Source: Yersinia kristensenii (GTDB lineage Bacteria > Pseudomonadota > Gammaproteobacteria > Enterobacterales > Enterobacteriaceae). From it: a stretch of DNA of 64,000 nt. Below, piece after piece: positions 19,740-27,943 of this stretch. Position 1 is the stretch's first letter; the number at the start of each line of letters is the position of its first letter. The DNA lies in the NCBI RefSeq assembly GCF_900460525.1, contig NZ_UHIY01000001.1, forward strand, positions 1,178,001-1,242,000. The letters run 5' to 3'. A program made the position numbers and the translations under genes. The notes under the pieces are model-generated. The model was not told the origin of the DNA, did no database searches, and saw nothing but the letters and a program-made list of their open reading frames with translations.

Positions 19740-19850
19740 CGTACCAATGAACCAAGGTACAACTTGATAGGCACATAGGGTAGGAAACTATGCCTTTGTA
19801 GCCGACAGATATTCGGGATAACCCGCCTTAATGGCGGGTTTTCTCGTTTT
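19740..19850 (+). ncRNA. Candidate ~110-nt small RNA, family not recognised
   Basis: A promoter-to-terminator unit without a credible ORF. From the predicted start near 19740 the RNA can form GTACC/GGTAC (19741-19760), then AGGCAcATAG/CTATGCCT (19769-19795) whose loop holds GGGTAGGAAA, then the terminator AACCCGCC-TTAAT-GGCGGGTT (19820-19840) with TTCTCGTTTT. It is divergent from the HEPN/Abi gene and convergent with yjgR. It does not match any small RNA I recognise (Spot 42, CyaR, RprA, GcvB, OmrA and others were considered). The only ATG-led frame inside is six codons. Confidence 0.65.
19820..19850 (+). terminator. Intrinsic terminator of the candidate small RNA
   Basis: Eight-bp perfect GC-rich stem with a TTAAT loop, followed by TTCTCGTTTT on the plus strand. 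On the minus strand no T-run follows the hairpin, so it serves the plus-strand transcript rather than yjgR. Confidence 0.85.
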
Positions 19851-19873
19851 AGAGGCCAGGTCATTAGCGCGCC

Positions 19874-21385
19874 TTAACGCTTGCGCCCACCGGTAATTGA
19901 TCCCAAAACACCGCGCAAAATTTGTCGGCCCAAATCGCGCGCCATACTTTTAGCCGCAGTTTGAACAATACCATCGCGTTTACCACCTCGTGGGCCGGTA
20001 GAACCAAATAGCAAATCATTCAGCCCATCCATCAAACCACCGCCGTGAGCATCTGGCTGCTGAGGTGCTTCTGCCCCACCCGAAGCCGCATCCCCTAAGG
20101 TGGAAGAGCCACCAGCGGATAATTTCTCATAAGCCGACTCGCGGTCTACCATCTCTTCATAGCGCCCATATAGCGGCGAATGATTGATGGAGTGATTACG
20201 TGCAGCCGCATCCAGCGCGCCCATTTTGGATTGTGGGGCAATCACCATGGCGCGCTCGACAATATTGGGCCGCCCTTTCTCATCAAGGAAAGAAATAAGT
20301 GCCTCACCGACACCCAGCTCAGTAATCACCTGTTCAGCACTGAATGCCGGATTCGTCCGTAGGGTTTGCGCGGCGGATTTCACCGCCTTTTGATCTCGCG
20401 GAGTAAAAGCACGCAACGCATGCTGCACGCGGTTGCCCAATTGGCCAAGGATTTTATCGGGGATATCCAGTGGATTTTGTGTCACAAAATAGATGCCGAC
20501 CCCTTTGGAGCGAATCAACCGCACCACTTGTTCAACTTTATCCACCAGCGCCGCCGGGGCATCAGTGAATAATAGATGGGCCTCATCAAAGAAAAAGACC
20601 AATTTTGGTTTATCGACATCGCCGACTTCCGGCAGTTGCTCGAACAATTCGGCTAACAACCACAGCAGAAAAATAGCATAGAGTTTGGGTTGATTAATCA
20701 GCCGGTCAGCAGCCAGCAGATTGATAACTCCTTGCCCATTGCTATCAGTTCGCATCAAATCGTGAATATCCAACATCGGCTCACCAAAGAATTGATTAGC
20801 ACCCTGCTGTTCTAAGGTCAGTAAACCGCGCTGGATAGCACCGATCGAGGCGGACGTAATATTGCCGTATTGGGTACGGAACTGCTTGGCATTGTCACCG
20901 ACGTATTGCACGATAGCGCGCAAATCTTTCATGTCTAACAGCAGCAGATTGTTGTCGTCCGCAATTTTAAACACCAATTGCAGTACACCACTTTGTACTT
21001 CATTGAGATCAAGCAAACGCCCCAGTAGCAGAGGGCCAAGATCGGAAATGGTGGCCCGGATTGGATGGCCTTTTTCAGCAAAAATATCCCAGGGTACAAT
21101 CGGGCAAGCTTGGGGTTGCCAGTCAGTTACCCCAATGGCCGCCAGTCTTGCTTGCAGTTTTTCTGATTCAACACCTTCCGCGCCAATACCGGATAAATCG
21201 CCTTTCACATCGGCCAGAAATACCGGTACGCCGATACGGGAAAATTGCTCGGCCATTTTTTGTAATGTGACCGTTTTACCGGTACCGGTCGCGCCGGTAA
21301 TCAGTCCATGACGGTTTGCCAATGCCGATAAAATCACTAAATCCTGTGCGGGCTGCGCTTTCGCGATAAGCAATGCTTCACTCAT
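19874..21385 (-). CDS. yjgR: HerA/FtsK-type ATPase YjgR (DUF853)
   Basis: A predicted cytoplasmic NTPase of 503 residues from the DUF853/HerA-helicase-like family. Walker A GATGTGKT is at residues 31-38 and Walker B is in [12 protein letters not shown]; the [14 protein letters not shown] sensor-like segment follows. The C-terminus is Gly-rich and ends in a basic GSITGGRKR. Its exact role is unknown. ATG 21385 (MSEALLIAK) with AAAGG upstream is chosen over an upstream TTG. It converges with the candidate small RNA and is downstream of ppiA on the same strand. Confidence 0.92.
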   Translation of the reverse strand: MSEALLIAKAQPAQDLVILSALANRHGLITGATGTGKTVTLQKMAEQFSRIGVPVFLADVKGDLSGIGAEGVESEKLQARLAAIGVTDWQPQACPIVPWDIFAEKGHPIRATISDLGPLLLGRLLDLNEVQSGVLQLVFKIADDNNLLLLDMKDLRAIVQYVGDNAKQFRTQYGNITSASIGAIQRGLLTLEQQGANQFFGEPMLDIHDLMRTDSNGQGVINLLAADRLINQPKLYAIFLLWLLAELFEQLPEVGDVDKPKLVFFFDEAHLLFTDAPAALVDKVEQVVRLIRSKGVGIYFVTQNPLDIPDKILGQLGNRVQHALRAFTPRDQKAVKSAAQTLRTNPAFSAEQVITELGVGEALISFLDEKGRPNIVERAMVIAPQSKMGALDAAARNHSINHSPLYGRYEEMVDRESAYEKLSAGGSSTLGDAASGGAEAPQQPDAHGGGLMDGLNDLLFGSTGPRGGKRDGIVQTAAKSMARDLGRQILRGVLGSITGGRKR

Positions 21386-21473
21386 GAACCTTTCCCCCAA
21401 ACTGAGACAGATGATTGATTATATGCAACCTGTTGATTAATTTCTGGCGGGGACGGGATTTTTTAGGAGATAA

Positions 21474-21499
21474 ACCAGCTTTCGGGGATGAAAGCTGGT
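21474..21499 (-). terminator. Hairpin terminator downstream of ppiA
   Basis: A perfect 10-bp stem ACCAGCTTTC / GAAAGCTGGT with a 6-nt loop lies 10 bp after the ppiA stop. The minus-strand tail TTTATCTCC is only moderately T-rich. Confidence 0.65.
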
Positions 21500-21508
21500 A
21501 GACAGCAA

Positions 21509-22078
21509 TTAAGGTAAAACTTTCGCCGACAGAATGGTGATCGGTTTCACCGGCACATTCTGATACGGGCCGACGTTTTCGGTCTGAACCTGGGAGATTT
21601 TCTCTACCACATCCATCCCCTTAACCACTTTACCGAACACAGCATAACCAAAATCGCGCTGGCCGTGATCGAGGAAAGCATTGTCTGCCACGTTGAGGAA
21701 GAACTGGCTGGTGGCGCTGTCTTTATCTGCAGTGCGGGCCATAGAGATGGTGCCACGCAGGTTACGCAAGCCGTTATCCGCTTCATTTTTGATCGGTGTT
21801 TTAGCCGTTTTTTGTTTGAAATCGGCTGTAAAACCTCCGCCTTGAATCATAAAACCGGGGATAACGCGGTGGAAGATGGTGTTGTTGTAATAGCCGTTGT
21901 TGACATAATCAACGAAATTCTGCGTTGAAACCGGTGCCTTCTGGCTATTGAGTTCCAACTCAATATTCCCAACCGACGTCGTTAACAACACATGAGGTTC
22001 ACCGGCAGCCAAAGCTGCGGGCGCCACGGCGCTTAGGGAGCAAAGTGCGATGAAGGTCACTAAAGTACGTTTAAACAT
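21509..22078 (-). CDS. ppiA: Periplasmic peptidyl-prolyl cis-trans isomerase A
   Basis: Cyclophilin-type isomerase that speeds proline isomerisation during folding of periplasmic proteins; 189 residues. A signal peptide [18 protein letters not shown]...ALA precedes the cyclophilin fold. Active-site segments [31 protein letters not shown] and FGYAVFGKV are intact. ATG 22078 has AAGGA about 7 nt upstream; the frame extends 10 codons further without support. Confidence 0.97.
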   Translation of the reverse strand: MFKRTLVTFIALCSLSAVAPAALAAGEPHVLLTTSVGNIELELNSQKAPVSTQNFVDYVNNGYYNNTIFHRVIPGFMIQGGGFTADFKQKTAKTPIKNEADNGLRNLRGTISMARTADKDSATSQFFLNVADNAFLDHGQRDFGYAVFGKVVKGMDVVEKISQVQTENVGPYQNVPVKPITILSAKVLP

Positions 22079-22432
22079 TAACGGTTCCTTTCTGTGGGAT
22101 GCGAACAACGGAAAAGCGCTTTGATTCTAAAGACCTGACCCACGCAATGCCACCCATTTACGGTTATTTATGTTACAGAATGCGCATTTTCGCTGAAAAC
22201 TCGCCACGTCAGCAGTGAAATCGCGTAATGGCGATTAATTAACCACATTAACCCCTCTACCAAATCCTAACCAATAGTGAAATTCTGCAACCGGGATCAC
22301 GTCTTGCTTATTTTCCTACTCTCAAGCTGCCATTTTTGCGAGCAGTGTCCCATTTTGTTTTTGGTTAATCGTTAGTCTTTCCCCTCAAATGAGAGCGCTC
22401 TCATTTCTAATTTATTCATTTGGAGGCCAAAT
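22079..22432. other. Divergent ppiA / GH4-gene intergenic region
   Basis: The gap contains the promoters of both genes and the LacI-type operator at 22387-22406. Nothing else was identified in it. Confidence 0.5.
22387..22406. promoter_or_regulatory. Perfect 20-bp LacI-family operator
   Basis: AAATGAGAGCGCTCTCATTT is a complete palindrome with the central CG typical of LacI/GalR operators. It lies 26 bp before the ATG of the GH4 gene, where a bound repressor would block the promoter. The obvious partner is the LacI-type regulator at 23827-24810. Confidence 0.85.
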
Positions 22433-23746
22433 ATGAAAACCTTTAAAATTGCCATTATTGGTGGCGGCAGTAGCTATACCCCAGAATTAGTTGATGGATT
22501 AATTCAGCGTATTGACCAGTTGCCTGTCACGGAACTGGCGCTGGCTGACGTCGAGTTAGGTCGTCAAAAAGTAGAAATTATTGCTGCGCTGACCCGTAGA
22601 ATGCTGGATCGCCACGGGTTGGAACAGGTAAAAGTGAGTGTTCATTTCTCACTGGATACCGCAATCGAAGGTGCCAGTTTTGTTCTGACACAATTCCGGG
22701 TTGGCCAACTCCCAGCACGGGCAGCAGATGAGCGCTTAGGTCTGAAATATAATTTGCTCGGGCAAGAGACGACTGGCGTCGGCGGTTTTGCCAAAGCGCT
22801 ACGCACCATTCCGGTGATGCTGGATATTGCGGCTAAAGTTGAGAAACTGGCACCGGATGCCTGGATAATTAACTTTACCAACCCGGCCGGTATCGTCACC
22901 GAAGCGGTGACTCGGTATAGCAAAGCGAAAATTATTGGTTTGTGTAATGTTCCAATCAGCATGCACCACATGATTGCAAAATTACTGGATGCGCCTTATG
23001 AAGATATCCAACTGCGCTTCGCCGGGCTTAATCATATGGTGTGGGTGCATGAAGTATTGCAACAGGGTAAAAATGTCACCGCTGATGTACTGAACATGCT
23101 GTGTGACGGCGCTTCATTGACTATGAACAACATCAAAGAAGCACCATGGCCACCGGAATTCCTACGAGCAATGGGCGCAATTCCTTGTCCATATCATCGC
23201 TATTTCTACCAGACACAAGATATGCTGGCAGAAGAGCAGGCTGCCGCCGCTGAACGTGGAACCCGCGCAGAGCAGGTAATGCAGGTAGAAAAAGAGCTAT
23301 TTGATCTGTACGCTGACCCCCATTTGGACAGCAAACCGGAGCAATTGAGTTTCCGTGGCGGATCATTTTATTCTGAAGTAGCACTGGAACTTATTCGTGC
23401 AATTCATAATAATTTAGGGACGCAACTCGTGGTGAATACCACAAACCGCGGTGCAATTCGTGGTTTGTCTGATGGTTCCGTGGTAGAAACCAACTGTATT
23501 GTTGATGCACAAGGTGCTCACCCGCTCACTTTTGGGCCTTTGCCGGTGTCAATGCACGGGCTAACTCAGCAGGTCAAAGCCTATGAGCGCCTGACAATTG
23601 AAGCGGCAGTTCACGGTGATCGCCGTAGTGCCCTGCTGGCATTAGTGACCAACCCACTGATTGGTAACGCCAGCATTGCTCAGCCACTACTGGAAGAGGT
23701 TTTACAGGTCAATAAACCTTACTTGCCGCAGTTCGCAGATTTGTAA
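22433..23746 (+). CDS. Family-4 glycosidase, probable 6-phospho-beta-glucosidase
   Basis: An NAD+- and Mn2+-dependent GH4 enzyme of 437 residues, predicted to cleave a phosphorylated beta-glucoside such as cellobiose-6-phosphate taken up by a PTS; cytoplasmic. The N-terminal Rossmann motif is IIGGGSSYTPELVDG; metal ligands are in GLCNVPISMH and FAGLNHMVWVHE; NFTNPAGIVTEA is also conserved. It resembles the LicH/CelF type. GGAGG precedes the ATG. A perfect operator precedes it and a LacI-type regulator follows, but no transporter gene is adjacent. It is an insertion between ppiA and tsgA relative to E. coli. Confidence 0.88.
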   Translation: MKTFKIAIIGGGSSYTPELVDGLIQRIDQLPVTELALADVELGRQKVEIIAALTRRMLDRHGLEQVKVSVHFSLDTAIEGASFVLTQFRVGQLPARAADERLGLKYNLLGQETTGVGGFAKALRTIPVMLDIAAKVEKLAPDAWIINFTNPAGIVTEAVTRYSKAKIIGLCNVPISMHHMIAKLLDAPYEDIQLRFAGLNHMVWVHEVLQQGKNVTADVLNMLCDGASLTMNNIKEAPWPPEFLRAMGAIPCPYHRYFYQTQDMLAEEQAAAAERGTRAEQVMQVEKELFDLYADPHLDSKPEQLSFRGGSFYSEVALELIRAIHNNLGTQLVVNTTNRGAIRGLSDGSVVETNCIVDAQGAHPLTFGPLPVSMHGLTQQVKAYERLTIEAAVHGDRRSALLALVTNPLIGNASIAQPLLEEVLQVNKPYLPQFADL

Positions 23747-23763
23747 CATTAACTCATTTTATT

Positions 23764-23816
23764 ACCCACAGTAATTGGAGTTGCAGTTCCCCCTGCAACT
23801 TCAAATATGAAAGGGA
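23764..23816 (+). repeat. Short ERIC remnant with the centre deleted
   Basis: Only the ERIC ends remain: ACCCACAGTAATTGGAGTTGCAG joined to CTGCAACTTCAAATATGAAAGGG. They fold as a hairpin in the transcript between the GH4 gene and the regulator gene, shortly before the regulator's ribosome site. Confidence 0.7.
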
Positions 23817-23826
23817 TTGGAGCAAG

Positions 23827-24810
23827 ATGATGGTCACACTGGAAGACGTCGCGGTATTAGCCGGGGTTTCCCGCGCTACAGTATCCCGCGTGGTCAATGG
23901 TGATACCAATGTCAAAGCGCGGACACGCGAAAAAGTCGAGCAAGCGGTCGCAGTCTTGGGCTATACCCCCAACCCTGCCGCACGGGCACTGGCCTCCAGC
24001 CAAAGTAATACGCTGGGGCTAGTGACCACCTCTTATCGCGGCGGCTTTTTTGGTGCATTGATGGATTTCGTCCAAACCGAAGCCGAATCTCAGGGTAAAC
24101 AGTTATTAGTCACTCAGGGGCGGGATAATGCAGAGAAAGAATGGCAGGCTATCCAGCGCCTGTATAACTTACGCTGTGATGGTTTAATCCTGCACGTCCG
24201 TTTTCTCAGTGATGAGAGGCTGCATCAGTTGGCAGCGGCTGGGCGCTCCTTTGTGTTATTGGATAGGCTGGTTCCCGGCCTGGAAGCCCGCTGTGTCACT
24301 TTTGATCATCGCCGTGCCAGCCAAATGGCAACACAGGCATTGATTGATGCCGGCCATCGCCATATTGCTTGTATCAGTGGCTCCGCACAGCGCCATTCCA
24401 GTGAATTACGCCGTCAGGGCTTTCTTGATGCCATGCAATTAGCCGGTTTAGAGCCGGTGGCCTGTGTAGAGGGGGTTTATGACCTGGAAAGTGGCCACCA
24501 GCGCGCTGATGAAATTCTCAACCTCCCCCAGCTCCCCACCGCCATTTATTGTTGTAACGAAGAAATGGCCATTGGCGCTTTGTTGGCTATCAATAAGCAC
24601 CATTTGCAAGTGCCGCAGGATATTTCATTGCTTTGCTATGACAGCGGCGAACGCGCCCCGTTTGTCCGCCCGGCATTGACCAGCCTGCATTTCCCCATTG
24701 TAGAAATGGCGCGCTATGCGACTCAATTACTGATTAACCCATTGATCCCCAACGCCAGTTTCCCACCCGCGATTATCATGCGCGAGTCAGTCATGCCGCC
24801 CAAAAAGTAG
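23827..24810 (+). CDS. LacI/GalR-family transcriptional regulator
   Basis: A sugar-responsive repressor of 327 residues. The N-terminal helix-turn-helix is VTLEDVAVLAGVSRATVSRVVNG, the hinge helix is NPAARALASSQSNTLGLV, and a periplasmic-binding-like effector domain follows (residues about 60-325), with TFDHRRASQMATQAL and RRQGFLDAM. It is closest by eye to AscG/GalR-type regulators. It very probably represses the upstream GH4 gene through the 22387-22406 palindrome. Two ATG codons are adjacent (23827, 23830) after GGAG. Confidence 0.92.
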   Translation: MMVTLEDVAVLAGVSRATVSRVVNGDTNVKARTREKVEQAVAVLGYTPNPAARALASSQSNTLGLVTTSYRGGFFGALMDFVQTEAESQGKQLLVTQGRDNAEKEWQAIQRLYNLRCDGLILHVRFLSDERLHQLAAAGRSFVLLDRLVPGLEARCVTFDHRRASQMATQALIDAGHRHIACISGSAQRHSSELRRQGFLDAMQLAGLEPVACVEGVYDLESGHQRADEILNLPQLPTAIYCCNEEMAIGALLAINKHHLQVPQDISLLCYDSGERAPFVRPALTSLHFPIVEMARYATQLLINPLIPNASFPPAIIMRESVMPPKK

Positions 24811-25134
24811 CTTTTTTGCCGACTCATGCAGCACCCACCGTATTCCTTGCTATCACGATTTTTACTGCACACATGTCTTGGCTGCACTCAAAATTTGCTC
24901 ACTCCGCTGCCCTATTCAGAATATTTATCATATGAAACGTCACCGCGAATTGTGACACCTCACTATTATTCGCAATAGCATTTCATTTATTACATTAAAA
25001 GTTGAATGTAAGTCACAAAAACTCGCCATGCCTGTGCTAGGATTCGCAGCCTCAATGCTGAAATTAGTTTGAACCATTTTTATAAAGGTTCTTACTATTA
25101 TTGTTTAAATATTATGCTGACACAGGCCCCATCT
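24811..25134. other. Intergenic region upstream of tsgA
   Basis: About 320 AT-rich bases with no gene. They should contain the tsgA promoter. No convincing regulator site was found by eye. Confidence 0.4.
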
Positions 25135-26319
25135 ATGAATAACAGCAATCGCCTTCGACTCACTTGGATCAGTTACTTTTCATACGCGCTGACCGGTGCG
25201 TTAGTTATTGTCACCGGGATGGTGATGGGAAATATCGCAGAGTATTTCAATCTGCCTATTGCCAGTATGAGTAACACATTCACTTTCCTTAACGCGGGTA
25301 TTTTGATCTCTATCTTCCTGAATGCCTGGTTGATGGAAATCATTCCACTAAAACGTCAGTTAGTGTTTGGTTTTATTCTGATGTTAATTGCTATTGCCGG
25401 GTTAATGGTGGGCCATAACCTGATGGTCTTCTCCATCAGCATGTTCATTCTCGGGGTGGTTAGCGGGATAACTATGTCGATCGGGACTTTCCTGATTACC
25501 CATATGTATGAAGGGCGTCAGCGCGGTTCTCGCCTGCTGTTTACCGACTCCTTCTTCAGCATGGCTGGGATGATTTTCCCGGTCGCTGCTGCAATACTGC
25601 TGGCGCGCCATATTGAATGGTATTGGGTTTATGCTTGCATCGGCCTACTGTATGTCGGCATTTTCGTGCTGACACTGTGCTCTGAATTCCCGGTTCTGGG
25701 CCATAAAGCCACTGACCAGAGCAAGCCTGTAGCCAAAGAGAAATGGGGCATGGGTGTACTGTTCCTGGCGATTGCCGCGCTATGCTATATCCTCGGCCAA
25801 CTCGGTTTCATCCAGTGGGTACCGGAATACGCCACCAAAACTTTCAATATGGATATCAGTCAGGCTGGCCAATTAGTCAGTAACTTCTGGATTTCCTACA
25901 TGATTGGGATGTGGGTATTCAGCTTTATCCTGCGCTTCTTTGACCTGCAACGCATCGTCACCGTGTTAGCCGCGCTGGCAACTTTGTCGATGTACATGTT
26001 TGTCAGCACCAATAACCCAGAGCACTTGAGCTACTACATTCTGGCGTTGGGTTTTGTTTCCAGTGCGATTTACACTACGTTGATTACGTTGGGTTCACTG
26101 CAAACCAAAGTGTCTTCGCCAAAACTGGTGAACTTCATTCTGACCTGCGGCACCGTTGGCACCATGCTGACTTTCGTGGTCACTGGCCCGATTGTGGCTA
26201 ACAGTGGTGTTCATGCCGCATTGGCAACCGCCAATGGCTTATATCTGACCGTGTTTGTGATGTGTCTGATTCTGGGCTTCTTCACCAAGCACCGCAGCCA
26301 CGGCCACGTGACTCATTGA
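25135..26319 (+). CDS. tsgA: Major-facilitator protein TsgA
   Basis: A 12-helix inner-membrane MFS transporter of 394 residues, nearly colinear with E. coli/Salmonella TsgA (YhfC). The family stretches [20 protein letters not shown] and [21 protein letters not shown] are conserved, and the C-terminus is polar and His-rich ([10 protein letters not shown]). In Salmonella it is linked to tellurite/selenite phenotypes; the transported substrate is not established. ATG 25135 (MNNSNRL) gives family length; the frame runs 22 codons further up. In E. coli it directly precedes nirB; here codA lies between. Confidence 0.95.
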   Translation: MNNSNRLRLTWISYFSYALTGALVIVTGMVMGNIAEYFNLPIASMSNTFTFLNAGILISIFLNAWLMEIIPLKRQLVFGFILMLIAIAGLMVGHNLMVFSISMFILGVVSGITMSIGTFLITHMYEGRQRGSRLLFTDSFFSMAGMIFPVAAAILLARHIEWYWVYACIGLLYVGIFVLTLCSEFPVLGHKATDQSKPVAKEKWGMGVLFLAIAALCYILGQLGFIQWVPEYATKTFNMDISQAGQLVSNFWISYMIGMWVFSFILRFFDLQRIVTVLAALATLSMYMFVSTNNPEHLSYYILALGFVSSAIYTTLITLGSLQTKVSSPKLVNFILTCGTVGTMLTFVVTGPIVANSGVHAALATANGLYLTVFVMCLILGFFTKHRSHGHVTH

Positions 26320-26333
26320 TTTAGCTGTTTTAT

Positions 26334-26361
26334 TGCCCTGCTGCCATGCCGGTGCAGGGCA
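26334..26361. terminator. Hairpin between convergent tsgA and codA
   Basis: TGCCCTGC (26334-26341) pairs with GCAGGGCA (26354-26361). The plus-strand tail ACCTTCTATTT is weakly T-rich. It sits 5 bp from the codA stop and probably ends tsgA. Confidence 0.55.
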
Positions 26362-26365
26362 CCTT

Positions 26366-27661
26366 CTATTTAAAATTCACTGTCTCTTCTTGCCCCAAAT
26401 ATATCCGGCTTTCTGCCGGTTGCGTCTTGGCGATCACCACGCCGTGGCGAATGGAATACTGCACCGGCACTTGCCGCCGTACTGCATCAAAACCATTGTC
26501 GGCGGGCAGAATAATCACGTTAGCGCTATTCCCCAGCTGCAAACCATAATCCGACAAATTCAACGTTTTGGCGCTGTGGGTGGTTATCAAATTCAGCCCA
26601 TCATTGATTTGGCTGTAGCCCATCAACTGACAGATATGTAACCCCATATGCAACACCTGCAACATATTGGCAGTACCTAGTGGATACCACGGGTCGAACA
26701 CATCGTCATGACCGAAACAAACATTAATCTCTGCCGCCAGCATCTCTTTAACCCGTGTAATACCGCGCCGCTTGGGATAAGTATCAAAGCGCCCTTGCAA
26801 GTGAATATTCACCAGCGGGTTAGCAACAAAATTAATGCCGGACATTTTCAGCAAACGGAATAATCGCGAGGTATAAGCGCCATTATAAGAGTGCATCGCC
26901 GTGGTATGGCTGGCGGTCACCCGCGCGCCCATGTTCTCCCGGTGTGCCAATGCCGCTACCGTTTCGATAAAGCGCGACTGTTCATCATCAATTTCATCAC
27001 AATGAACATCCACCAGCCGTTGATATTTCTGCGCCAATGCAAAGGCGATATGCAGCGATTCAACACCATATTCGCGAGTAAACTCAAAATGAGGAATAGC
27101 ACCGACCACATCCGCCCCTAGCCGCAGCGCCTCTTCCAGCAGTGCGGCACCATGCGGATAAGAGAGAATCCCCTCCTGTGGGAAGGCCACAATCTGCATA
27201 TCCACCCACGGACTGACTTCTTCTTTGACCTCCAGCATCGCGCTTAAAGCCGTCAAACTGGGGTCGGAAACATCCACATGAGTACGGACATGCTGAATCC
27301 CATTGGCTATTTGCCATTTCAATGTTTGCCAGGCGCGTTGTTTAACATCCTCGCGAGTCAGTAGCGCCTTGCGCTCGGCCCAGCGCTCAATGCCCTCAAA
27401 CAAGGTGCCGGATTGGTTCCAACTGGGCTGCCCGGCGGTTTGAGTGGTATCCAGATGAATATGCGGCTCAATAAATGGCGGTAAAGCCAGCCCACCTTGT
27501 GCATCCAATGCACCCTCGCCGGTGACTGGTTGCTCCGGTTGTGGCGCAATCGCGGTAATTTTTCCGCCTGCAATCGCTATTTGCCACAGCCCCGTTTGCC
27601 CGCTAAGACGGACATTATTGATTGTGGTTAATAAATGAGGGGGTAAAGATTTGCCCGCCAT
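26366..27661 (-). CDS. codA: Cytosine deaminase CodA
   Basis: Metal-dependent amidohydrolase converting cytosine to uracil and ammonia in pyrimidine salvage; cytoplasmic, 431 residues. The His-x-His motif is in [14 protein letters not shown], with further ligands and catalytic residues in [23 protein letters not shown] and [16 protein letters not shown] 27661 is preferred because GGAGG lies 6 nt before it; an ATG four codons upstream lacks a ribosome site. The permease gene codB, normally in codBA, is absent. It is divergent from nirB. Confidence 0.95.
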   Translation of the reverse strand: MAGKSLPPHLLTTINNVRLSGQTGLWQIAIAGGKITAIAPQPEQPVTGEGALDAQGGLALPPFIEPHIHLDTTQTAGQPSWNQSGTLFEGIERWAERKALLTREDVKQRAWQTLKWQIANGIQHVRTHVDVSDPSLTALSAMLEVKEEVSPWVDMQIVAFPQEGILSYPHGAALLEEALRLGADVVGAIPHFEFTREYGVESLHIAFALAQKYQRLVDVHCDEIDDEQSRFIETVAALAHRENMGARVTASHTTAMHSYNGAYTSRLFRLLKMSGINFVANPLVNIHLQGRFDTYPKRRGITRVKEMLAAEINVCFGHDDVFDPWYPLGTANMLQVLHMGLHICQLMGYSQINDGLNLITTHSAKTLNLSDYGLQLGNSANVIILPADNGFDAVRRQVPVQYSIRHGVVIAKTQPAESRIYLGQEETVNFK

Positions 27662-27843
27662 AAAGGCCTCCATGATTGTTTTTCATTATTACCCTTTAGC
27701 TTACCCGACCCACCTCCCTCCGCCCGATTTTCTTTTAATAAAACAGCGTTTTATTTTAATGAATAAAAAAACCAAAACTGAAACCTTTCAGCTAAACATG
27801 AATGAAATCCGCAACTTATAAAAAACGTTAAAAATCAGCTATC

Positions 27844-27859
27844 TACCACCTTAGAGGTA
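27844..27859 (+). promoter_or_regulatory. NarL/NarP 7-2-7 site upstream of nirB
   Basis: TACCACC-TT-AGAGGTA is an inverted pair of NarL heptamers (TACYNMT; one half exact, one with a single mismatch). Its centre is 28 bp upstream of the FNR site centre, the same spacing as in the E. coli nirB promoter. Confidence 0.75.
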
Positions 27860-27872
27860 TATGGAAAGCAAA

Positions 27873-27886
27873 TTGATTTACATCAA
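27873..27886 (+). promoter_or_regulatory. FNR site of the nirB promoter
   Basis: TTGAT-TTAC-ATCAA matches the FNR consensus perfectly. It lies 57 bp before the nirB ATG, with a GATTAA -10-like element downstream at 27905-27910, and predicts anaerobic activation. Confidence 0.9.
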
Positions 27887-27943
27887 TAAGTGCGCCGTGC
27901 GGAAGATTAAGGTGAGGGTAGAAAATTAAAAATTGAGGCAAAA

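Noticed and set aside
19747..19767. Six-codon ORF inside the candidate small RNA as a leader peptide
   Set aside because: No ribosome site and no regulated gene downstream on that strand.
19820..19850. Terminator assigned to yjgR
   Set aside because: On the minus strand no T-run follows the hairpin; on the plus strand it does, so it belongs to the candidate small RNA.
19706..19850. Riboswitch such as a c-di-GMP aptamer
   Set aside because: The conserved core of known aptamers is not present and no gene follows on the same strand.
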